A DNA stretch of 18,079 bases from positions 1-18,079 of the forward strand of contig CAMAUG010000041.1 in the NCBI GenBank assembly GCA_945861255.1, written 5' to 3'. Each line of letters begins with the position of its first letter. Position 1 is the first letter of the stretch. The notes under the pieces were generated by a model that ran no database searches, had not been told where the DNA came from, and saw nothing but the letters and a program-made list of their open reading frames with translations. Below are positions 12,926 to 18,079 of the stretch, in pieces. The position numbers and the translations under genes were made by a program. This DNA comes from Candidatus Sulfopaludibacter sp. SbA3 (GTDB taxonomy: Bacteria; Acidobacteriota; Terriglobia; Bryobacterales; Bryobacteraceae).

Positions 12926-13801
12926 ATGCTGAACAGAGAAAGCCATAGACGGCGGGCGGTTATTGTTCTGAATCTCGCGCTGATCGCATTTGGCGGATTA
13001 TGGTTCGCCGGCTCCGGGGCCAGCGCTGCTCCGCCCCGTCCACCCAAGGATCTCCGCTTGTATATATTCGACTGCGGCACCATTCATGCCCGCAGCGCGG
13101 AAGGCTTCTCGCTGAAGAACGAAGAAGTGGCGTCGACGGAAATGTCGGTGCCGTGCTACCTGATTGTGCATCCCAAGGGGACGCTGATGTGGGACGCCGG
13201 TCTCACTCCCGATCAGGCGATCGGGAAGCCGACCAAGACCGGAGCGATCCAGCAAGGCACGCCGCTGGTGCCGCAACTGGCCGCGGTAGGATATGCCCCG
13301 GGTGACATCACTTATCTGGGCTTGTCGCATTTTCACGGCGACCATGTGTCGAATGCCAACCTATTTACGAAGCCGACCTGGCTGGTCAGGAAAATAGAGC
13401 GTGACCACATGTTCTCCGGCGAAACGGTTCCGCGGACCAACGCGGCCGACTACAAACTGCTCAAAGACAGCAAGACCATCCTGATCGACAAAGATGAGTA
13501 CGATGTGTTTGGTGACGGAAAAGTGGTGATCAAGTCCACGCCGGGACACACGCCTGGCCACCAGGCTCTTTTTTTGAAGTTCAAGAAAACCGGTCCCGTG
13601 GTTTTGAGCGGCGACCTTTATCATCACCCCGAAGAGCGCACGTTGAACCGGCTGCCGATCAACGAGTTTAATAAGGACCAGACCGCCGCGTCGCGAGCCG
13701 AGCTGGAGGTGTTCATGAAGAAGAACGGCGCACAGCTCTGGATTCAGCACGATATCGTGGGCTACGAAAAGCTCAAGAAGGCGCCGGCGTTCTATGAATA
13801 A
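12926..13801 (+). CDS. Exported metallo-beta-lactamase-fold hydrolase, N-acyl homoserine lactonase-like
   Basis: Encodes 291 residues; the ATG has GAAAGGA eight bases upstream and follows the quinohaemoprotein stop by 33 bases. Residues 1-35 look like a signal peptide (H-R-R-R, hydrophobic core, A-S-A-A-P). The two-zinc site is complete: H135-F-H-G-D-H140, H208 or H212 in T-P-G-H-T-P-G-H, D230 in S-G-D-L-Y-H and H275 in Q-H-D-I-V-G-Y. The order and spacing fit the AHL-lactonase group (AiiA/AttM type) of the superfamily. Known AHL lactonases are mostly cytoplasmic, so export is notable. Its stop overlaps the start of a PQQ sugar dehydrogenase, which makes hydrolysis of a lactone product from the operon's dehydrogenases an attractive alternative to signal quenching. 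This is inferred from context only. Confidence 0.85.
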   Translation: MLNRESHRRRAVIVLNLALIAFGGLWFAGSGASAAPPRPPKDLRLYIFDCGTIHARSAEGFSLKNEEVASTEMSVPCYLIVHPKGTLMWDAGLTPDQAIGKPTKTGAIQQGTPLVPQLAAVGYAPGDITYLGLSHFHGDHVSNANLFTKPTWLVRKIERDHMFSGETVPRTNAADYKLLKDSKTILIDKDEYDVFGDGKVVIKSTPGHTPGHQALFLKFKKTGPVVLSGDLYHHPEERTLNRLPINEFNKDQTAASRAELEVFMKKNGAQLWIQHDIVGYEKLKKAPAFYE

Positions 13802-15326
13802 CCTACGCGCCGGTATTTTTCCTCTGCTGGCGATATTGGCCGCCGGCGCCGCGGACGCGCAGATCACCAGCAACCCGCTTCCAGAACCCATCATCAAGCG
13901 CGGGCTCGCTGTGGAGGTCAAGGATCTGGTCCGCCTGCCCGATACGCGCGGGATGCGCCCCGCCGACCGCGACGTGGTGCCGCCGGGTTGGGCGCGGGTC
14001 AGCTACGTCCGCGATCTTCCTGACGGCCGCCGCTTCGCCAACGACTCGCGAGGGATCTTTTATCTGCTCGACGCGAAAAACGAGCCGCATGTATACGCGG
14101 ACTTGGCCGCGATCTTTCCGAACATGGTCGCGAACCGGCTGGAAAGCGGCTTCATCGGTTTCGCCTTTCACCCGGAATTCGCGTCGAACGGCCTTTTTTA
14201 CACCATTCATGCCGAAATGGGGCCGGGGAATCCGAAGACGCCGGACTTCATTCCCATCGGTTACGGTTTGAAAGACGTCAGTTACCACAACATCATCACG
14301 GAGTGGCGCGCTACCAATCCGGCGGCCAATGTTTTCGAAGGCACGCGCCGTGAACTCCTGCGCGAGGCCCACGTGGTTGCCAACCTGACCCATCCCATGG
14401 GCGCGGTGGAATTCAATCCGTGGGCGAAACCCAGCGACGCCGACTACGGTTTGCTTTACACCAGCGGCAGCGATCATGGGTTCAGCAACGGGGGCGGACC
14501 GAACGCGAGCAATCCTTCACAGACGCAGCGGCTGGATTCGATCATGACGGCCATCCTGCGCATCGATCCACGCAGTCCGTCCGTGTCGCACGGGCAAAAG
14601 GGGTTGGGCGATTACACCCTCCCGATGGCGAACAAGTTCGCCGCGGATGGCGATCCCAATACGCTGGGAGAAATTTACGCCTACGGGTTCCGCAACGCCC
14701 ATCGGCTTTCGTGGGACACCGACGGAACCATGTTCGCCTCCGACATCGGCATGAATCATGTGGAAGAGATCAACATCGTGCGCAACGGCGGCAATTACGG
14801 CTGGATGAAGCGGGAAGGCTTCTTTGAAAACGGCCGGGCGCGCGGGGGCGCGCTCAATGAGCTGTATCCGCTTCCGCAGGAGATTCTCGACGGGCGGGTG
14901 AAGGACGGATTCACGTACCCGGTGGTGGTGTTCGATCACGACGAGGGCCGCGCGGTGACCGATGGCTTCGCCTATCACGGGCGCATCGCCGCGCTGCGTG
15001 GTAAGTTTGTGTTCGGTGATGTCCAGTCGGGGCGCGTGTTTGCCTCCGATCTGGCGGCCATGAAGAAAGCCGACGACGGCATTCCGAAGACCGTCGCACC
15101 GGTCGAAGAAATCCAGTTGTATGTGCGCGACGCCAGCGGGCAGCGCGTCGACGTATCGTTCCGCCAGTTGGTGGAGAAGGTCATGGGTAAGGATTTGCCT
15201 CGCGCCGATCTGCATATTGGCCGCAGCCGCGACGGCGAGCTGTTCCTCACCTCCCGGCAGGACGGTATGATCCGCATGCTGGTTCCCGGCGATAATTCCG
15301 CCAGCGCGGTGCCCGCGAACCGGTAG
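13794..15326 (+). CDS. Exported glucose/sorbosone dehydrogenase-family protein (PQQ-dependent sugar dehydrogenase)
   Basis: Encodes 510 residues. Its ATG overlaps the stop of the preceding hydrolase gene by eight bases (ATGAATAA), so translation is likely coupled. Residues 1-23 are a signal peptide ending A-D-A-Q. Family features are G-F-I-G-F-A-F-H-P-E-F (119-129), L-T-H-P-M-G-A-V-E-F (198-207) with a His at the place of the soluble glucose dehydrogenase catalytic base, G-E-I-Y-A-Y-G-F-R-N-A-H-R-L-S-W-D (292-308) and N-G-G-N-Y-G-W (331-337), all hallmarks of Pfam GSDH. It is longer than the core family, with inserts near 140-190 and 225-285. Members oxidise aldoses or related polyols to lactones using PQQ; the substrate is unknown. 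It is the last gene of the operon, and no strong terminator is seen in 15327-15494, which holds no supported gene. Confidence 0.85.
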   Translation: MNNLRAGIFPLLAILAAGAADAQITSNPLPEPIIKRGLAVEVKDLVRLPDTRGMRPADRDVVPPGWARVSYVRDLPDGRRFANDSRGIFYLLDAKNEPHVYADLAAIFPNMVANRLESGFIGFAFHPEFASNGLFYTIHAEMGPGNPKTPDFIPIGYGLKDVSYHNIITEWRATNPAANVFEGTRRELLREAHVVANLTHPMGAVEFNPWAKPSDADYGLLYTSGSDHGFSNGGGPNASNPSQTQRLDSIMTAILRIDPRSPSVSHGQKGLGDYTLPMANKFAADGDPNTLGEIYAYGFRNAHRLSWDTDGTMFASDIGMNHVEEINIVRNGGNYGWMKREGFFENGRARGGALNELYPLPQEILDGRVKDGFTYPVVVFDHDEGRAVTDGFAYHGRIAALRGKFVFGDVQSGRVFASDLAAMKKADDGIPKTVAPVEEIQLYVRDASGQRVDVSFRQLVEKVMGKDLPRADLHIGRSRDGELFLTSRQDGMIRMLVPGDNSASAVPANR

Positions 15327-15494
15327 TTGGGCGTGGACTGGAAGTCATCGGCGCGCCGGCGCGGCCGGATTGCCTGAGAAGAGGGCCTGGTGCTGACCCG
15401 GTCGGCGGCCCCAGGACTTGTTCACGGTGCCTGTTGCGGACCGCGAGTTCACTTCGCTGACTTGCGTGTTTCGCGTGAAGTTCGTGAACACTGA

Positions 15495-16038
15495 CTACCT
15501 TGGCGCGGGAATGACCCGTCGTTTCTTGCCGCTTATCAGGCATATTACCTTGTTAAGCACGCTCTGAGCGATTCGGAAGTCTCGCTTTGAGAAGAACCCA
15601 ACATCGATTTTTCCTACGCGCGGAATCGCATACGGAGCCATTTCTTCTGGTGTCATCGAGATCGGATAGCGCCCAGCGAACCGTGAAAACTTCGACAGGC
15701 GCTTCAGGACATCGGCCTCAAGTCGCGTCGGGTGAAAGCCGACCTTTTGCGCCAATCCAATCAAGTTGTGGTCGCTGCCAATCCCTCGGTATTTCCCATT
15801 CAGCACCAGCTTGTTTCCGCGCTGACCCATATTGCCTTCAGCCCGCATTCAATTGCATATCCCACCAACATCGCACGGACACCGAAAACAGCCGGCATCA
15901 TTACGTGTCCTCGCGGTCGTTCCACGTACGACGTGCTGCTTGCAATACATGCGGCGCTCTCTTCAAGTACGTACACCCACCACGACCATGCCCACCAAGA
16001 ATTACCAAGTCGAGCATGAACCGATTCCGGGACTCCAT
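15495..16038 (-). pseudogene. HEPN-like protein gene broken by two frameshifts
   Basis: Three consecutive minus-strand frames make one sensible protein. From ATG 16036-16038 (M-E-S-R-N-R-F-M) the first frame reads Y-L-K-R-A-P-H-V-L-Q-A-A-R-R-T-W-N-D and hits TAA at 15901-15903. A second frame continues M-M-P-A-V-F-G-V-R-A-M-L-V-G-Y-A-I-E-C-G-L-K-A-I-W, and the third, from about 15826, reads G-N-K-L-V-L-N-G-K-Y-R-G-I-G-S-D-H-N-L to TAG 15495-15497. Restoring one base near 15904-15912 and one near 15821-15826 gives an uninterrupted protein of about 181 residues. The Y-A-I-E-C-G-L-K-A helix followed by D-H-N-L-I-x-L-A is the HEPN pattern, and R-G-I-G-S-D-H would fit its R-x(4-6)-H RNase motif. 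HEPN proteins are often toxins or defence RNases. No nucleotidyltransferase partner is seen. Base composition appears less GC-rich than in neighbours. Confidence 0.6.
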
Positions 16039-16328
16039 CTTCCCAGAAATCACCAAATTCTATCGTTCGACTTCGTTTCGGCACAAGCCGATTATACAAC
16101 CCGGCGATTCATCCTCAGTCGCCCGTATCAACGCCCTTGGCGCTACAGGAAGCGTCCGATGCACGCGTCTTCCGGATGGGCCGGCAAATAGGGGCTCTGG
16201 TGGAAGCGCGCGTCAGTGTTCCGAAGTTGTCCCGCCCTGGTCTGTCATCGACTGGCCGGCGGGGAATTAGGCTTGGCCGCCTGTTTTGTGCTGGTCAACC
16301 GAATGGAGACCGGCAGAGGGGTAGCCCT

Positions 16329-16359
16329 CGTACGCCGTGACGCACAACGTGCGTACAAT
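16329..16359 (+). promoter_or_regulatory. Palindromic operator and -10 box of the toxin-antitoxin operon
   Basis: ACGCAC-AAC-GTGCGT (16340-16354) is a perfect inverted repeat. An outer pair GTACGC (16330-16335) / GCGTAC (16351-16356) overlaps it. The right arm runs into TACAAT (16354-16359), a plausible -10 box seven bases ahead of the antitoxin ATG. Such overlap is what autoregulation by a ribbon-helix-helix antitoxin predicts, and a start so close would mean an almost leaderless message. The remainder of 16039-16328 contains no gene that I recognise. Confidence 0.5.
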
Positions 16360-16365
16360 GAAGTT

Positions 16366-16656
16366 ATGGGCATTGTGGGTACGAATCCTAAAAGGACGAA
16401 GCGGTTCAATCTCCGTGCCACTCCGAAGCAGGAGCGCCTCATTCGGGTCGCTGCCGCTCGACGGGGAGTGAACGTTACGGACTTCATCCTCGACAGCGCT
16501 TGCCGAAAGGCCGAAGAGGCTTTGCACGACCAAACTCGTTTTGTGGTCGATCAACGGGCCTGGGACCGTTTCATGACCGCTCTGGACGCGCCGCCCAAGT
16601 TCATTCCGCAAATCGGAAAGCTATTCTCAAAACCATCCGTTGCGGAGAGCCGCTAA
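16366..16656 (+). CDS. DUF1778 (TacA-type) ribbon-helix-helix antitoxin
   Basis: Encodes 96 residues. ATG 16366 is chosen because family similarity begins here; the frame is open upstream to 16216, but those residues look like nothing. Residues 12-19 (K-R-F-N-L-R-A-T) form the DNA-binding strand. 20-34 and 37-53 are the two helices, with V-N-V-T-D-F-I-L-D-S-A between and A-C-R-K-A-E-E at the end of the second. About 55-96 is the extended segment (F-V-V-D-Q-R-A-W-D-R-F) that in known complexes wraps the GNAT toxin. Role: neutralises the toxin in the next gene and represses the operon at the palindrome in front of it. The toxin ATG follows three bases after this stop. The start codon lacks a strong ribosome-binding site, only a weak A/G run. 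Confidence 0.9.
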   Translation: MGIVGTNPKRTKRFNLRATPKQERLIRVAAARRGVNVTDFILDSACRKAEEALHDQTRFVVDQRAWDRFMTALDAPPKFIPQIGKLFSKPSVAESR

Positions 16657-16659
16657 GGA

Positions 16660-17184
16660 ATGGCGCTGGAGTCGCCCCTGGTCATTGAGAAGTTGACGCA
16701 GCGGCACGACCTGAGTCGGTTTCAATCGACGAATGCAGCACTGAATACCTGGCTGGCGCGCTTCGCTTGGACCAATCAACGCGCCGAAACGGCGAAAATT
16801 TATGTCGCGCACAGGGCGGGGATTGTCGTCGGCTATCACGCGCTCGTCGCGGGATCCGTTTTGAAGCACGAAGCGCCCGAACGCATTGCCAAGGGCCTTG
16901 CGAGTCATCCTGTCGGAGTCATCCTTCTCGCCCGTTTGGCCGTCGATGTACGTGAGCAAGGCAAGGGGCTCGGTGGCGCGCTTCTCCGGGATGCGCTCGC
17001 TCGTGTCCTACAAGCGGCGGACGTGGTGGGGGTCCGCGCCGTTCTGGTTCATGCAATCGACGACCCGGCCTGGTCCTTTTACGTCCATCATGGATTTCAC
17101 CAGTCCCCGCTCGATCCGATGCAGCTCATGATGCTGATGAAAGACTTGCGGGCATCCATCCAATCTCCACCTCCGCATGGATGA
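16660..17184 (+). CDS. GNAT-family toxin (TacT-type aminoacyl-tRNA acetyltransferase)
   Basis: Encodes 174 residues, start three bases after the antitoxin stop. The family signature is complete: F-Q-S-T-N-A-A-L-N-T-W-L near 21-32, N-Q-R-A near 39, V-V-G-Y-H-A-L at 56-62, L-L-A-R-L-A-V-D at 89-96, the acetyl-CoA pyrophosphate loop E-Q-G-K-G-L-G (99-105), V-H-A-I-D-D-P-A at 130-137 and F-Y-V-H-H-G-F (140-146) with the catalytic Tyr141. Toxins of this kind acetylate the amino group of charged tRNAs and stop translation; which tRNA is hit cannot be read from sequence. All key residues are present, so it looks active. It ends 12 bases before the convergent alkB stop. Confidence 0.92.
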   Translation: MALESPLVIEKLTQRHDLSRFQSTNAALNTWLARFAWTNQRAETAKIYVAHRAGIVVGYHALVAGSVLKHEAPERIAKGLASHPVGVILLARLAVDVREQGKGLGGALLRDALARVLQAADVVGVRAVLVHAIDDPAWSFYVHHGFHQSPLDPMQLMMLMKDLRASIQSPPPHG

Positions 17185-17196
17185 GCTCTGCCGGCG

Positions 17197-17844
17197 TCAA
17201 AACACTCTTCGGAACGTAAGGTTGAAGCGCGTGGGGCCAGTAAGCGGATGCACGCCATCCTTGAGCGGCGCGATGCCGTGGTAGACGAACCGTGCGGGGC
17301 CGCCCCACACCGCAACGTCACCGTGTTCGAGGCGTAGACGCCGGACGGGATCGGAGCGGCGGCCGCCGCCCCACAAAAAAGTGGCAGGCACGCCGAGTGA
17401 CACCGAGACGATGGGCGCCCAGGCGTCTTTTTCGTCGCGGTCCTGGTGGAGGCTGAGTTTAGAGCCCGCTTCGTAGCGATTGATGAGGCAGGCGTCGGGG
17501 TCATAGTCCGCGAAGCCCGCTTCGGATGCGGCGCGCGCCGCCAGGGCGAGGAACGCGGCGGGCATGGAAGGCCACGGCGCGGATGTGCCGGGGTCCCTGG
17601 CCACATAGCGGTAGCCGGTGCGGTCCGACACCCATCCCAGGCGCCCGCAGTTGGTCATCGCAACCGACATGGTATGACCGCCCGGCGTGACCAGGTGACG
17701 GAACGGAGAAATGGACGCGATGCGCTCCACTTCTTCGAGCAGCGTGGGCGCCTCCGCTGCGGCGAAGCCGTGCAGCAGAACGGCGCCTTCCTGCAGTTCC
17801 AGGCGCGAGGGCATTGCCGGGACGGCGCCGAATAGAGGCATCAT
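17197..17844 (-). CDS. alkB: DNA/RNA repair dioxygenase AlkB
   Basis: Encodes 215 residues, essentially the length of E. coli AlkB. Iron ligands H133 and D135 (L-H-Q-D-R-D-E) and H189 (Y-H-G-I-A-P-L), and the 2-oxoglutarate-binding R206 and R212 (T-R-F-N-L-T-F-R-R), occur at the same spacing as in the E. coli enzyme. The nucleotide-recognition lid has T-N-C-G-R-L-G-W-V-S-D near 64-74, and C-L-I-N-R-Y (119-124) starts the core. The enzyme removes alkyl groups from 1-methyladenine and 3-methylcytosine by oxidation in the cytoplasm. Its ATG overlaps the stop of the upstream S4-domain gene by three bases (ATGA-type junction), and AGGA lies a few bases before it. A second ATG follows immediately and could also be used. 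No ada-type regulator is in the window. Confidence 0.95.
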   Translation of the reverse strand: MMPLFGAVPAMPSRLELQEGAVLLHGFAAAEAPTLLEEVERIASISPFRHLVTPGGHTMSVAMTNCGRLGWVSDRTGYRYVARDPGTSAPWPSMPAAFLALAARAASEAGFADYDPDACLINRYEAGSKLSLHQDRDEKDAWAPIVSVSLGVPATFLWGGGRRSDPVRRLRLEHGDVAVWGGPARFVYHGIAPLKDGVHPLTGPTRFNLTFRRVF

Positions 17845-18079
17845 TGGGTTCCTCGCTCCGATCTGCCGCGCAGGCGATCGATTTCGCGGCGATCACGCTT
17901 GGATGGTTTGCCGGGCCGTGACGCGTCGAAATTCGGCATCAGCATTCGTTCGGCGGCCAACTTGCGGCGCAGTTCGATGCTGGCCTCGGTCTCGCGGTAC
18001 AGCGCCTGAGCGGCGGCGGCAGGTCCGCGCAGTTCGCTCAAGCCCAGAATTTTCACTTCGAACTCGCCGGAATCGTTTT
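17841..18079 (-). CDS. S4-domain RNA-binding protein, Hsp15-like, C-terminal part (5' end outside window)
   Basis: The minus-strand frame is open from the window edge to TGA at 17841-17843, about 78 visible residues. The sequence G-E-F-E-V-K-I-L-G-L-S-E-L-R-G-P-A-A-A-A-Q followed by L-Y-R-E-T-E-A-S and, after a charged helix, P-G-K-P-S-K-R-D-R-R-E-I-D-R-L-R is the typical end of ribosome-associated Hsp15-type proteins (a small S4 RNA-binding domain plus a basic tail). A GTG at 18056 is probably not the start because the S4 domain itself lies upstream. Hsp15 recycles stalled 50S subunits with a nascent chain. The stop overlaps the alkB start, so the two form an operon. Confidence 0.75.
   Translation of the reverse strand, partial: NDSGEFEVKILGLSELRGPAAAAQALYRETEASIELRRKLAAERMLMPNFDASRPGKPSKRDRREIDRLRGRSERGTQ

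Noticed and set aside
11111..12946. Long open frame (611 codons) on the minus strand
   Set aside because: It is opposite the quinohaemoprotein. Its translation is rich in Arg, His, Ala and Gly without domain motifs, as expected for antisense of GC-rich coding DNA.
15447..15489. Inverted repeat GTTCAC/GTGAAC between the sugar dehydrogenase and the HEPN remnant
   Set aside because: The stem is only six pairs with a loop of about 30 bases and no T-run, so it is not convincing as a terminator.
15587..16270. Plus-strand open frame of 227 codons
   Set aside because: The opposite strand gives recognisable HEPN-like segments in three frames, whereas this frame shows only His/Ser/Arg-rich sequence with no motif or ribosome-binding site.
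16216..16365. Upstream extension of the antitoxin frame
   Set aside because: The extra 50 residues have no similarity to the family and would cover the palindromic operator and -10 box.

Overview
The window is GC-rich bacterial DNA. Tightly spaced genes encode exported PQQ and beta-propeller oxidoreductases, a SoxC/SoxD-type pair, a fused membrane/spermidine-synthase-like protein and a beta-lactamase-fold hydrolase. Together these look most like a soil Acidobacteriota genome of the Solibacter/Bryobacter kind. That placement is an inference from gene content and style; there is no rRNA or other marker gene here.

Layout. Bases 1-401: C-terminal end of a SAM-dependent O-methyltransferase. 677-1849: Tat-exported serine hydrolase of the beta-lactamase/esterase family, followed by two hairpins, the second shared with the convergent TPR gene (1921-2979, minus). 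3082-3372: small exported protein of unknown function flanked by two near-identical 24-bp repeats. 3499-5646: a gene for a multi-spanning membrane protein fused to a spermidine-synthase-like domain, cut in two by one in-frame TAA at 5254-5256. 5792-8677: two-gene operon of a PQQ-dependent dehydrogenase and an exported NHL-type propeller protein. 8725-10519 (minus): overlapping soxC and a one-heme soxD-like gene with a VGNN-repeat tail. 10733-15326: three-gene operon of a quinoprotein with an N-terminal haem c domain, an exported metallo-beta-lactamase-fold hydrolase and a glucose/sorbosone dehydrogenase-family protein. 15495-16038 (minus): HEPN-like gene wrecked by two frameshifts. 16366-17184: DUF1778 antitoxin plus GNAT toxin. 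17197-18079 (minus): alkB overlapping the end of an S4/Hsp15-like gene.

How the parts may work together. Bases 5.8-15.3 kb read as an exported electron-harvesting region: three PQQ-type propeller dehydrogenases, a molybdenum sulfite/sulfane dehydrogenase and two c-type haem domains that could take up electrons. Each PQQ operon also carries a protein of a fold that includes lactonases (six-bladed propeller; metallo-beta-lactamase fold), so a dehydrogenase-plus-lactonase arrangement is a reasonable, unproven hypothesis. No PQQ biosynthesis genes and no other sox genes (soxXYZAB) lie in the window. The last 2.5 kb is different in character: a toxin-antitoxin pair, a degraded HEPN gene and a DNA/RNA maintenance pair.
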